Source of the DNA: Peptoniphilaceae bacterium AM52-5BH
GTDB taxonomy: Bacteria > Bacillota > Clostridia > Tissierellales > Peptoniphilaceae
DNA: 47,757 nucleotides
Assembly (NCBI GenBank): GCA_027669155.1
Contig: JAQEDR010000021.1
Span: forward strand, 1 to 47,757
Direction: 5' to 3'
Shown here: one piece after another, positions 18,538 through 27,535 of the stretch
Layout: every line of letters starts with the position of its first letter
Numbering within the stretch: the stretch's first letter is position 1
The notes under the pieces: generated by a model
The model's database searches: none
Seen by the model: the letters and a program-made list of their open reading frames with translations, nothing else
Told to the model about the DNA's origin: nothing
Translations under genes and position numbers: made by a program

Positions 18538-20256
18538 ATGTTTAAAAACAATTTAGCAAAAGAAAATTTGGCAGTTATGTATTTAAGATTATCAAAAGAA
18601 GATGGCGAAAAAACAGAAAGTAACTCTATATCCAATCAAAGAGAAATTATAAACTCTTATGCAAGAAAAAATCAAATTACAATGATCAAAGAGTATGTTG
18701 ATGATGGATATTCAGGTGCAAATTTTGATCGTCCCAATTTTAAAGAAATGATAAAGGCTGCCTATGATAGAAAGTTCAATACAATTATTGTAAAGGACTT
18801 ATCGAGATTCGGAAGAGATTATATAGAAGCTGGAAAATATATTCAAAGAATATTTCCGGACAACGGTATAAGATTTATATCAGTAAATGACAATTACGAT
18901 AGTAAAAGTGCAGATATAAACGATACACATCTTATACTTCCTATAAAAAATTTTATCAACGACAGCTATTGCCGAGATATTTCCAATAAGGTAAAAAGCT
19001 CCCAGAAGATAAAAAGAGAAAAAGGGGATTTTATCAGTGCTTTTGCACCTTATGGATATAAAAAGTCTGAGGAGAATAAAAACAAGTTAGTGATTGATAA
19101 AAAGATATCGGATATCATCAAAAATATATTTGATATGAAACTCTTGGGATATTCCTCAAAGGCAATTGCAGATGAACTAAATCATTTAGGAGTTTTAACT
19201 CCAAGAAAATATAAAGAAAGTCAAGGATTTAAGTGTAATGGATTTCAAAATACAAAAGGTGGAACTTGGTCAGCAAAGACAGTAAATAGAATTATAGAAA
19301 ATGAAGTATATATTGGAAATACTTTACAAGGAAAGAGTGTTACTTTAAGTTATAAAAATAAAAAGCAGATAGAAAAAGAGAAAGAAGAATGGATAAGAGT
19401 AGAAAATACCCATGAAGCAATTATAAGTAAAGAAGTTTTTGCTATTGCAAATACTATGTTAAAAAGAGATTTGAATAACTCTCGTGGAAAGGACAAAATT
19501 GATATTTTTACAGGAATGCTTTTTTGTAAAGAATGTGGAAGTTCTTTGATTAGAAGGACTGTAAAGTATAAAAAAAGAGAAGAGATATTCTATATCTGTT
19601 CAAAGTACAACAAGGGAAAATCTTGCACAAGACACAGCATAAAAGAAGAAACTTTGATAAAAGCAGTATCTAAAATAATGAAGTCCTACATTGAATTTAA
19701 TGAAAATCTATATTCTAAAGTTCAGCGTATAGATATAAATAAAAATTTGAAAGACAATCAAATTCCTATACTAAGACGAGAAAAAGCAATGACAGAAGAA
19801 CTCTTATCTTCCCTTTACCTTGACCTAAAAGAAGATGTTATTAGTAAAGAAGAATATCAACTTTTTAGAAAAAACTATACAGAGAAATTGACTAAATTAG
19901 ATGAAAGTATCGAGTATAGATTGAAAAAACAGGAATATACTAAGGAGATGATTGACAAAAATAAGAGTTGGATCATCGACATTAACAAGTATAAAAATTT
20001 ATCTGAAATAGATAGATTGTCTGTTGTGATGCTTATTGACAAAATTTTTATTTCTGAAGATAAGACGATAGATGTTAGGTTTAATCATACCGAAGAATTG
20101 TCTTTACTTGAAGAAATGACAAAAACGGATAAGCCTGATATTAAATCTAACACCATAAAAAAGAAAAGTGTCTATATAAGTAGGAAGTCAAAAACTATTC
20201 CCACTGTTATGAATAAAAGTCTTGTAAGTGCTGAAAGTGAGGTATGCTATGGCTAG
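18538..20256 (+). CDS. Large serine recombinase 1
   Basis: A 572-aa large serine recombinase. The N-terminal resolvase domain has the nucleophile Ser in MYLRLSKED, the catalytic Arg motifs around RPNFKEM and DLSRFGRD, and DDGYSGANFDRP. A recombinase domain (FAPYGYKK to about residue 290), a zinc ribbon (CKECGSS then CSKYNKGKSC) and a C-terminal coiled coil follow. Such enzymes (TnpX and the integrases of Tn1806-like ICEs) excise and insert elements through a 2-bp staggered cut. It is the first of three recombinase genes; its last 8 nt overlap the next ORF, implying coupled translation. Confidence 0.95.
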   Translation: MFKNNLAKENLAVMYLRLSKEDGEKTESNSISNQREIINSYARKNQITMIKEYVDDGYSGANFDRPNFKEMIKAAYDRKFNTIIVKDLSRFGRDYIEAGKYIQRIFPDNGIRFISVNDNYDSKSADINDTHLILPIKNFINDSYCRDISNKVKSSQKIKREKGDFISAFAPYGYKKSEENKNKLVIDKKISDIIKNIFDMKLLGYSSKAIADELNHLGVLTPRKYKESQGFKCNGFQNTKGGTWSAKTVNRIIENEVYIGNTLQGKSVTLSYKNKKQIEKEKEEWIRVENTHEAIISKEVFAIANTMLKRDLNNSRGKDKIDIFTGMLFCKECGSSLIRRTVKYKKREEIFYICSKYNKGKSCTRHSIKEETLIKAVSKIMKSYIEFNENLYSKVQRIDINKNLKDNQIPILRREKAMTEELLSSLYLDLKEDVISKEEYQLFRKNYTEKLTKLDESIEYRLKKQEYTKEMIDKNKSWIIDINKYKNLSEIDRLSVVMLIDKIFISEDKTIDVRFNHTEELSLLEEMTKTDKPDIKSNTIKKKSVYISRKSKTIPTVMNKSLVSAESEVCYG

Positions 20257-21991
20257 AACAAAAAATAGGCATATATCACAATCAGAAACAGAAGTTGGAA
20301 AAGTGATTGAAAAAATATACATTGCCGGTATTTATGCTAGATTATCACAGGAAAGAAAGGAAGCTTACAGGGATAAAAGTAATTCACTTGAAATGCAGGA
20401 AGAACTTTGTATAAATGCTGCAAAAGAAAAAGATATAAAGATTTTAAGAGTATACAAGGACTATGAGTATTCTGGAACAAATTTTAAAAGACCTGCATTT
20501 ATTGAAATGATGGAAGATATCCGAACAGGTAGGATAAATTGTATCATAGTAAAAGATATGTCAAGGTTTGGTAGAGAGTATTTAGAAATCGCAAACTATA
20601 TCGAAAAAGTATTTCCATTTTTGGGTGTTCGATTTATTTCCGTAAATGATAATTTGGATACTAAAGACGGTATAAAATCAGAACAGAGTTATGAAATAGC
20701 AATAAAAAATATCTTTAATGATTTATACGCAAAAGATATTTCAAAGAAAATAAAAGCCTCTAAAGAAATAAAAATGAAACAAGGGTCTTTTATAGGAGCG
20801 ATGGCTCCGTATGGCTATAAGGTTGATAAAATTGATGGAAAAAGAGTTCTGGTGATGGACGAAAAGGCATCAGATGTAGTAAGACTTATCTTTTATATGG
20901 CAGGTCAAGGTAAATCCAATATGCAAATAGCAAGAGAATTGACTAAAACATATACGACACCTGATGAATATAAAAGAACAGGTAAAATTTTTAAGGATAA
21001 AGAAGATACAAAACAATGGGATATTTCTTATATATCAAAAATGCTTTCTGATGAAGTATATATTGGGAATTTGATTCAAAGAGTATACTCAAATAGACAT
21101 GATCCAAGTAGGAAAAGTAAGTTTCGTGATAAAGAAGAGTGGATTATAACAGAGAACACCCACAAAGGGTTAATAGACAAAACTACATTTGAAAATATCA
21201 GAGAGATAAAGGAGAAAAAACAAAACTATCTACCTTACCATTCACTGAAAAACATAATAAAAGACGGAAAAGAAAATGTTGGAGTAAAAATTCAAAGAGA
21301 TCATAAAAAAGAAGGAAAGTATGACGACCTCATACAGTGCAGTGTTTGTGGCAAATATTTGAAAAAACAATATGGACCAAGAGGACTGAAATATCATGAT
21401 GAGATTTGCTATTGCTATTATTGTAAAGGTGGAGACAGATTAAAATTAGAAAAATCTCATGTCAGAATATACGAAACAGACCTCGACAAAATTTTAGTAG
21501 ATACCTTAAAAAGACAGGTTTCAAGCTTTTATAAAAAGGATAAAAGATTACAACTAAAAATATATTTAGAAAATATAAGTGCTGAAAAGATAAATCAAGT
21601 TTCTATAAAAACAGATGTAAATAATAAAAAGATTGCTTCTCTTAGGATCAATCTACAAGAACAATATGAAAACTATGTTAAAGGAGAGGTTCTTTTAAGT
21701 GATTTTAAAATAGAAAGTAAAAAAATAAATAATCAAATAAAAACCTTAAATAATGAGTTAAAAGTTTTTGATGAAAGAATAAGAAATATAAAAAAGAAAA
21801 AAAGAGAAATTATAGAATTTATAGATGTACTATTTTGTTGCTTGGATGCTAAAAGCATAGAAGTTGATAAAGAATTGGTCGATACATTAATTAGCCATAT
21901 AGAAATATCAGAGTATAAGCAGGTTACCATATATTTTAAGTTTAAACTTGATAAAGATGTGGGAAAGCAGTTGGAGGTAGAGCATGAATAA
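20249..21991 (+). CDS. Large serine recombinase 2
   Basis: A 580-aa large serine recombinase with nucleophile Ser in IYARLSQER, catalytic segment YKDYEYSGTNFKRPAF, DMSRFGREY, recombinase domain (MAPYGYKVD), zinc ribbon (CSVCGKYL, then CYCYYCKGG) and a long C-terminal coiled coil. The ATG at 20249 has GTGAGGT a few bases upstream; an in-frame GTG at 20228 lacks one. Overlaps of 8 nt at both ends join it to its neighbours. The N-terminal extension of about 30 residues before the catalytic domain distinguishes it from the other two. Confidence 0.95.
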   Translation: MARTKNRHISQSETEVGKVIEKIYIAGIYARLSQERKEAYRDKSNSLEMQEELCINAAKEKDIKILRVYKDYEYSGTNFKRPAFIEMMEDIRTGRINCIIVKDMSRFGREYLEIANYIEKVFPFLGVRFISVNDNLDTKDGIKSEQSYEIAIKNIFNDLYAKDISKKIKASKEIKMKQGSFIGAMAPYGYKVDKIDGKRVLVMDEKASDVVRLIFYMAGQGKSNMQIARELTKTYTTPDEYKRTGKIFKDKEDTKQWDISYISKMLSDEVYIGNLIQRVYSNRHDPSRKSKFRDKEEWIITENTHKGLIDKTTFENIREIKEKKQNYLPYHSLKNIIKDGKENVGVKIQRDHKKEGKYDDLIQCSVCGKYLKKQYGPRGLKYHDEICYCYYCKGGDRLKLEKSHVRIYETDLDKILVDTLKRQVSSFYKKDKRLQLKIYLENISAEKINQVSIKTDVNNKKIASLRINLQEQYENYVKGEVLLSDFKIESKKINNQIKTLNNELKVFDERIRNIKKKKREIIEFIDVLFCCLDAKSIEVDKELVDTLISHIEISEYKQVTIYFKFKLDKDVGKQLEVEHE

Positions 21992-23504
21992 GATAGCTAT
22001 ATATTTAAGACTTTCTGAAGAAGATTATCACAAAGTAGATGAAAGTGTAAGTATAGTAAATCAAAGAGATTATATAAAAAGCTACATTGAAAATGAAACA
22101 TCTTTAAAAAGTTGTGAAATAGAAGAATATGTAGATGATGGATATTCTGCTACTAATACAAATAGACCTTCCTTTTTAAGGCTTATTGAGGATATAAAGA
22201 GTGGTAAAGTGGGAACTATAATTGTAAAAGATATGTCTAGGTTTTCAAGAGATTATATTTTGCTTGGGGATTACTTAAGCAATATATTACCATTTCTAAA
22301 AATACGATTTATTGCTATTAATGACAACTATGATTCTTTAAAAGAAGATGGCAATGGCTTAGATACAGATACACAATTTAAGACATTGTATTATGATTTA
22401 TTCAGTAAGGAATTATCTGAAAAGGTAAGAAGTTCTATTAGGCAAATTAAATCGCAGGGGAAAAATATTAATTGGGCAGCACCTTTTGGATATATTAAAG
22501 ATCCTAAAGATAAACATAGTATCATCATTGATGAAAAAACAGCTTTTATAGTTAAAGAAGCTTTTGATTTATTGATAAAAGGATATTCCTGTATTCAAGT
22601 GGCTAATATATTTAATGAAAAAGGTTATATTACACGCTCTGAACGAAAAGAAGAACTGAAACTTTCTGATTATACTGGAAATTTAATTACTGGAAGTGAG
22701 GTAAAGAAAAGAGTTTGGACAAACGCAGCTATCTCACAGATTACAAGGAACGAACTATATACAGGAGATTATGTATATAATAAATTCAAAGAAACAAAAA
22801 TAGGTGGAAGAAAAAGAATTTTACTTCCTGAAGAGGAGTGGAAAATACTTCCAAATACCCATGAAGCGATTATTTCAAGAGAAGTATTTGATGAGGTAAA
22901 GAAAATAAAAGAAAAGAGAAGTTTTGGAGGATATACAGGAAATAAAAATCGTTCTATTTTTTCTGATAAGATTTTTTGTAAAGAATGTGGTAGACATATG
23001 AGTTTTCGATGTGACAGTAGACAAAAGAAGAATTCTGATAAAATATGTAAGTATAAAAGCTATTATTGTAATTTATGTAAAGCTGAGAAAACACCAAACA
23101 ATATCAGAGAGAAAGATATTATTGAACTCATAAAACCCAAATTAAAAGATTTTAAAATTCAAAACACATTAAATGAAGAGAAAGTTATAGAACACAAGAA
23201 TGTAAAAGAAGATATTCTAAAGGAAATATCCATATTAAACAGTAATTTACAAATTATCTATGAAAACTATAAAAAGAAAAATATTTCAAAAGAGGACTAT
23301 TTAAAGGAAAAAACTTTTATCCATGATAAAAAGGTATTGCTAGAAAATAGACTTGATGAGTTTCAATCATATATAGTCAATTCAGAGAAAGCAACGGATA
23401 TTACAGTCTTAGACGAAGAAAATTTATTGAAGGCTTATGTAGACAATAAAATTGATAAAATAATTGTATCAAGAAGTGGAGAAATAGAAATTGTAGAAAC
23501 ATAG
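21984..23504 (+). CDS. Large serine recombinase 3
   Basis: A 506-aa large serine recombinase with nucleophile Ser in IYLRLSEED, VDDGYSATNTNRPSF, DMSRFSRDY, recombinase domain (AAPFGYIKD), zinc ribbon (CKECGRHM, then CNLCKAE) and a C-terminal coiled coil. It begins inside the end of recombinase 2 (8-nt overlap). All three proteins keep the catalytic Ser and Arg residues, so none looks dead. Three adjacent recombinases of this type at one element end have been described for Tn1806-like streptococcal ICEs (from memory). Confidence 0.95.
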   Translation: MNKIAIYLRLSEEDYHKVDESVSIVNQRDYIKSYIENETSLKSCEIEEYVDDGYSATNTNRPSFLRLIEDIKSGKVGTIIVKDMSRFSRDYILLGDYLSNILPFLKIRFIAINDNYDSLKEDGNGLDTDTQFKTLYYDLFSKELSEKVRSSIRQIKSQGKNINWAAPFGYIKDPKDKHSIIIDEKTAFIVKEAFDLLIKGYSCIQVANIFNEKGYITRSERKEELKLSDYTGNLITGSEVKKRVWTNAAISQITRNELYTGDYVYNKFKETKIGGRKRILLPEEEWKILPNTHEAIISREVFDEVKKIKEKRSFGGYTGNKNRSIFSDKIFCKECGRHMSFRCDSRQKKNSDKICKYKSYYCNLCKAEKTPNNIREKDIIELIKPKLKDFKIQNTLNEEKVIEHKNVKEDILKEISILNSNLQIIYENYKKKNISKEDYLKEKTFIHDKKVLLENRLDEFQSYIVNSEKATDITVLDEENLLKAYVDNKIDKIIVSRSGEIEIVET

Positions 23505-23531
23505 ATGGATAGCATTAAAAGTAACTCATAA

Positions 23532-23579
23532 TCTCGCCAACTTTAATTTTAATACGCCAAAATGAAAATAATGGCGAGA
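23532..23579. repeat. Inverted repeat after the recombinase operon
   Basis: TCTCGCCA (23532-23539) and TGGCGAGA (23572-23579) are perfect inverted repeats with a 32-nt AT-rich interior that contains another CGCCAA. It may be a terminator lacking a clear T run, or a binding site for the recombinases or the KilA-N protein. Confidence 0.5.
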
Positions 23580-23650
23580 AAATTCGCAGAAATAAATATT
23601 ACAGTTTAATATGAGTCGATAGGGTAAATATTTAGGAACAAACAAAAAAA

Positions 23651-23659
23651 TGATATAAT
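23651..23659 (+). promoter_or_regulatory. Extended -10 promoter for the KilA-N gene
   Basis: TGATATAAT is a perfect extended -10 element, 34 nt before the GTG start at 23694. The -35 region (TTTAGG at 23631) is weak, as is common with extended -10 promoters. Confidence 0.55.
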
Positions 23660-23693
23660 TATAGTTAAAATGAGATGTTGTGAGGTGATTTTT

Positions 23694-24497
23694 GTGTCTA
23701 AAATAAATGTAGAAGGATCAGAAATTAGCATTATTGCCATAGATAATAGAGATTATATTTCTTTAACCGACATGGTTAGAAATGTTGAAAATGGTGTGGC
23801 ACTAATAGAAAAATGGCTAAGGAATAAAAATACAATTGAATTTTTAGGAATATGGGAAGAAATGTATAATGCGAATTTTAATTCCACCGAATTCGAGGGA
23901 ATTAAAAATGAAGCAGGTTTTAATCGTTTTATTTTATCGGTTAAACAATGGGTCAATAAGACGAATTCTATCGGAATTGTTGCCAAGGCAGGAAGATATG
24001 GTGGAACATATGCACACAAAGACATAGCTTTTGAATTTGCGTCGTGGGTATCACCTTATTTTAAGCTCTATCTTATTAAAGAGTTTGAGCGCTTAAAGGA
24101 AGAAGAGCAAAAACAATTAGGTTGGGATATCAAGAGGAATTTAGCTAAGATAAATTACAAAATTCATACAGATGCAATTAAGAATAAACTTGTCCCTGAG
24201 AAATTATCAAAGGAAAGAATAAACTATATCTATGCAAGTGAAGCAGATATATTAAATGTAGCTTTGTTTGGAATGACAGCAAAAGAATGGCGTGAAAATA
24301 ATCCGGAGTTAAAAGGAAATATGAGAGACTATGCTGATATATCACAATTAGTGTGTTTATCAAATCTTGAGAACTTAAATGCTGTTTTTATAAATGAGGG
24401 AATGGATGCAACTGAAAGGATAGAAAAATTAAATGCAATTGCTATTGAACAAATGAGGATTCTAACAGAAAGTGAACGTATAAAAAAGTTAAAATAA
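23694..24497 (+). CDS. KilA-N domain protein
   Basis: About 267 aa. Residues 15-135 match the KilA-N DNA-binding fold as I know it (YISLTDMVRN, IEKWLRNKNTIEFLGIWE, AGRYGGTYAHKDIAFEFASW). The C-terminal half (ADILNVALFGMTAKEWREN) resembles the accessory region of such proteins in phages, prophages and ICEs. The family is thought to act in DNA binding or phage/host interplay; exact roles are poorly known. I chose GTG at 23694, which has GAGGTGA five to six bases upstream, over ATG at 23670. It is the last gene before the element end and is closed by a strong terminator. Confidence 0.8.
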   Translation: MSKINVEGSEISIIAIDNRDYISLTDMVRNVENGVALIEKWLRNKNTIEFLGIWEEMYNANFNSTEFEGIKNEAGFNRFILSVKQWVNKTNSIGIVAKAGRYGGTYAHKDIAFEFASWVSPYFKLYLIKEFERLKEEEQKQLGWDIKRNLAKINYKIHTDAIKNKLVPEKLSKERINYIYASEADILNVALFGMTAKEWRENNPELKGNMRDYADISQLVCLSNLENLNAVFINEGMDATERIEKLNAIAIEQMRILTESERIKKLK

Positions 24498-24510
24498 TAG
24501 TTTTGTATAT

Positions 24511-24545
24511 AAATTAGGCGATAGAAATATCGTCTAATTTTATGT
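24511..24545 (+). terminator. Terminator after the KilA-N gene
   Basis: A 13-bp stem (AAATTAGGCGATA with TATCGTCTAATTT, one G-U pair) closes a GAAA loop and is followed by TTA-rich sequence. It insulates element transcription from the interrupted ATPase gene. Confidence 0.85.
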
Positions 24546-24572
24546 AACAATTGCTTGACATTGTAGGGTAAG
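24541..24572. other. Right end of the mobile element (attR-like junction) inside an ATPase gene
   Basis: From 24567 the sequence encodes GKTTLLNIIATLDRP in frame with the downstream ABC ATPase; directly before it is a TAG stop and sequence unrelated to an ABC protein. The missing residues are the start of Walker A (G-x-x-G-S). The junction is therefore at about 24564-24570, within GGGTAAGA. Large serine recombinases cross over at a 2-bp core; GG is a candidate. The matching left junction must lie upstream of the window. Confidence 0.75.
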
Positions 24573-25190
24573 ACTACTCTTTTAAATATTATAGCCACCC
24601 TTGATAGACCATCTTTTGGAAATATTAGTCTAAAGGGCAAGGATATGACAAGGCTTAAGGATAGGGATCTTGCATCTTTTAGGAGAAAAGAATTGGGTTT
24701 TGTCTTCCAAGATTTTAATCTCCTAGACCAATTTACAAATAGGGATAATATCTATTTGCCCCTTGTTCTGTCCGATGAGAAGGAAGACGTGATGAATGAA
24801 AGACTAGAAGAGATTAAGGGAAAACTTGGTATAGAAGAAATCCTAGACAAGTACCCTTACCAAATATCAGGTGGGCAAAAGCAAAGAGTAGCCATAGCTA
24901 GAGCCTTAATTACAAAGCCAGCTCTTCTTCTAGCAGATGAGCCGACAGGGGCTCTTGACTCAAACTCTTCGAATATGATCCTAGATTTATTTACTAAGGT
25001 GAACGAAATAGGGCAAACTGTCCTTATGGTGACCCACTCTCTAAATGCGGCTTCTTTCGCAAAGAGAGTTCTCTTCATCAAGGATGGAGTAGTCTTTCAT
25101 GAAATCTACAAGGGAGAAGGAGAGAATCGTAGCGACTTTATGGAGAGAATCAACAAGTCACAAATTTTGATTTCAAGGGGTGAGTTATAA
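24567..25190 (+). pseudogene. 5'-truncated ABC transporter ATPase (BceA/antimicrobial-peptide type)
   Basis: The frame reads GKTTLLNIIATLDRPSFGNI and continues into a normal MacB/BceA-type ATPase: FVFQDFNLLD (Q-loop), ISGGQKQRVAIARAL (signature), LLADEPTGALD (Walker B) and MVTHS (switch His). About 40 N-terminal residues, including the first half of Walker A, are missing because the mobile element interrupts the gene. The first available ATG is at 24645, so any translated product (181 aa) would lack Walker A and could not hydrolyse ATP. The stop overlaps the permease start by one base. Excision of the element would restore the gene. Confidence 0.85.
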
Positions 25191-27163
25191 TGAATAACAA
25201 AATCGCCCACAAATTTGCTATCAAAAATCTCAGAGCACACAGACTAGTATATCTTCCCTTTATCCTATCATCTGGGATAATGCTGATGGTATTTAATATT
25301 ATGGCAAGTCTTTCTGCTAACTCTTATGTAAGAGAAAGACACGCATCCCTTCCGATGATAATAAATATTGGGATTGTAATAATTGGAATACTAACTTTTA
25401 TATTTTTCATTTACAGTACCAATTTTCTAAACAAGAGGAGAAATAAGGAGTTTGCCCTTTATGGAATCTTAGGACTTGAGAAAAGACATATAAGAAAAAT
25501 TATTTTCCTAGAGCTATTTATTAGCTTTATCATAATAGTAGCGATAGGTCTTATAGGAGGATATGTCTTTGGAAAACTTTCATTTCTTGCCTTAAATAAA
25601 CTAATGAAAGATGTGGCCGGAGGACTAATGGATTATCCCTTCTCGATAAAAGCCATGGTAGAGACAATTATGCTTATTGCTCTAGCCTTTCTTACAAGCT
25701 TATTTGCTACAAGTCTAAAGATTTATAATTCTACTCCAGTAGAGCTTTTAGCTGATCAGAAAAGTGGGGAGGGAGAGCCTAAGTCAAGATATATTTTGAT
25801 GGTTTTAGGTTTTGTCTTGCTTATAGCAGGCTATTATATAGCTATTACGACACAAGGAATCCTAAAAAGTCTTGGATATTTCTTCCTAGCAAGTCTTATA
25901 GTAATGCTTGCGACCTATCTTTTGTTTATGTCATTTTCTGTAATTTATCTAAAAAGACAGAAAGAAAAGAAGTCCTACTACAAGAAGGAAAGATTCCTAG
26001 CTGTATCTGGTCTTTTGTATAGGATTAAGTCAAATGCCATATCCCTTGCGAGTATTTCTATAATGAGCGTTGGCGTGATTATCGCCCTAGCTGCATCCTT
26101 ATCTATCTACGATCGAATTGAGTATTCTGCAAGAAATGTTGTTCCTAGAGAATACAATTTGGATAGTTCTGTTGCAATCGATGAAGATAACCTAGAAGAA
26201 GAGAAAGAAAAACTTAGGGGTATTGTTCAGGGCACTACAGCTAAGGGAGGAAAAATTACCAATGATTTCATTTCCTACGGTCTATTTACCAGTATCCAGG
26301 TAGAGGGAGATAAGTTTCAGACCTTTATGGGAGATGGTAAACATAAACCATATTTCCTATTGGCATGTGATCTAGACGGCTACAATAAAAGAGTCGGTAA
26401 AGACTATAAATTAGCTGATGATGAAATTCTCCTTACAGCTAATCAAAAATTTATGCTAGATAAAGATATAATTGAAATTGCAGATAGGATCTATAAGGTT
26501 AAGACTATCGATAACTTCATCCCTTCTAATGTAGCTATCGAAACTTATGGAATAGTTGTAAAGGATTTTGAGACAATTAAATTTCTATCTAGCCAATTAA
26601 AACTATTTGATAGGGAGACGTCAAGCTATGAGGACTCGATAATTTCTCTTTCAGCAAATTGGGATGTTACTGGCATAGATAAGATTACTTATAGGAAGAA
26701 TCTTGAAGAATATTCCAAGGACAAGGATATAAATATTGAGAATGCAGATAAGTATCTAGAAGATGCCTATGAGCTTTATGGAGGATTTGTATTTCTAGGA
26801 ACAATAATCGCTATAATCTTTCTCATCTCAACTATTTTGATAAGTTATTACAAGCAAATAAGCGAAGGCTTTGAAGATAGGAAGAAGTATGAGATAATGA
26901 AAAAGATTGGTCTTGAAGATAAGCTTATCAAAAAGACATCCGCTTCTCAGATAAGTTATCTATTTGGAGCTCCTCTTGCCTTTGCCATTATAAATTCCCT
27001 AGTAGCCTCCAAAATAGTCTACCAACTCCTTGCACTTTTTGGAGTCATGACCTTTATGCAATACGGAAAATACTTCTTTATAATGATAGGAGTCTTTGTA
27101 GTAATTTATTATATAATATTTAGAATAACAAACAGAGCCTACTATAGGATAGTAAGTAGGTAA
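25190..27163 (+). CDS. ABC transporter permease, FtsX/BceB family
   Basis: A 657-aa permease with about ten predicted membrane helices and a large extracytoplasmic loop (roughly residues 310-525) between helices seven and eight. This is the topology of BceB-type permeases, which with BceA give resistance to bacitracin-like and other lipid II-binding peptides and signal to a BceRS two-component system. It is the partner of the interrupted ATPase and starts one base before that gene's end. The coding sequence is intact although its ATPase is broken. Any bceRS-like genes would be on the far side of the element. Confidence 0.85.
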   Translation: MNNKIAHKFAIKNLRAHRLVYLPFILSSGIMLMVFNIMASLSANSYVRERHASLPMIINIGIVIIGILTFIFFIYSTNFLNKRRNKEFALYGILGLEKRHIRKIIFLELFISFIIIVAIGLIGGYVFGKLSFLALNKLMKDVAGGLMDYPFSIKAMVETIMLIALAFLTSLFATSLKIYNSTPVELLADQKSGEGEPKSRYILMVLGFVLLIAGYYIAITTQGILKSLGYFFLASLIVMLATYLLFMSFSVIYLKRQKEKKSYYKKERFLAVSGLLYRIKSNAISLASISIMSVGVIIALAASLSIYDRIEYSARNVVPREYNLDSSVAIDEDNLEEEKEKLRGIVQGTTAKGGKITNDFISYGLFTSIQVEGDKFQTFMGDGKHKPYFLLACDLDGYNKRVGKDYKLADDEILLTANQKFMLDKDIIEIADRIYKVKTIDNFIPSNVAIETYGIVVKDFETIKFLSSQLKLFDRETSSYEDSIISLSANWDVTGIDKITYRKNLEEYSKDKDINIENADKYLEDAYELYGGFVFLGTIIAIIFLISTILISYYKQISEGFEDRKKYEIMKKIGLEDKLIKKTSASQISYLFGAPLAFAIINSLVASKIVYQLLALFGVMTFMQYGKYFFIMIGVFVVIYYIIFRITNRAYYRIVSR

Positions 27164-27167
27164 AAGT

Positions 27168-27199
27168 AGCCGCTTAGGAGATAATCCTGGCGGCTTTTT
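27168..27199 (+). terminator. Terminator after the permease
   Basis: AGCCGCTTAGGA pairs with TCCTGGCGGCT (one mismatch) around a short loop, followed by six T. Confidence 0.85.
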
Positions 27200-27210
27200 T
27201 AAAAACTTAT

Positions 27211-27218
27211 GTTATAAT
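27211..27218 (+). promoter_or_regulatory. -10 element for the small membrane protein pair
   Basis: GTTATAAT, preceded by T at 27210, forms an extended -10 (TGTTATAAT) 38 nt before the ATG at 27257. No good -35 is visible because the terminator T run lies there. Confidence 0.45.
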
Positions 27219-27256
27219 TAAATAAAGGAAATTTTGAGATTTTATTAGGAGGTTTT

Positions 27257-27535
27257 ATGCAGATATTACTTATGGTATTAGCTCTAGTAAATGGTATCTT
27301 TGCCTTAATTAGAGATAATGATCAAAAAATTATATATTCCTACAAAAGCTTGGCTATAGGCCTTATGGCAATAGCGACCTCATATTTTTTTGATGGATTA
27401 AAAATTTCCCAGGATGATTTGACCTATGCGATGGATGTAGTGCCAACCATGGCAAAGGTATATCTAGGCTTTGCTATTATAATCATCTTAATGAATGGTC
27501 TTGTGATTTATAGATATTGGAAGGAGGATAAATGA
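27257..27535 (+). CDS. Small membrane protein (92 aa), unknown function
   Basis: A 92-aa protein with three predicted membrane segments (residues about 1-17, 28-46 and 67-86) separated by a short acidic loop (KISQDDLTYAMD). It starts after AGGAGGTTTT and overlaps the next gene by 4 nt (ATGA), so the two are probably made together. I recognise no family with confidence; similar small membrane proteins are common in anaerobic Firmicutes. Confidence 0.7.
   Translation: MQILLMVLALVNGIFALIRDNDQKIIYSYKSLAIGLMAIATSYFFDGLKISQDDLTYAMDVVPTMAKVYLGFAIIIILMNGLVIYRYWKEDK

Noticed and set aside
23520..23600. Short repeated CGCCAA units considered as a CRISPR or tandem repeat array
   Set aside because: Only two to three irregular copies with no regular spacer; better described as an inverted repeat.
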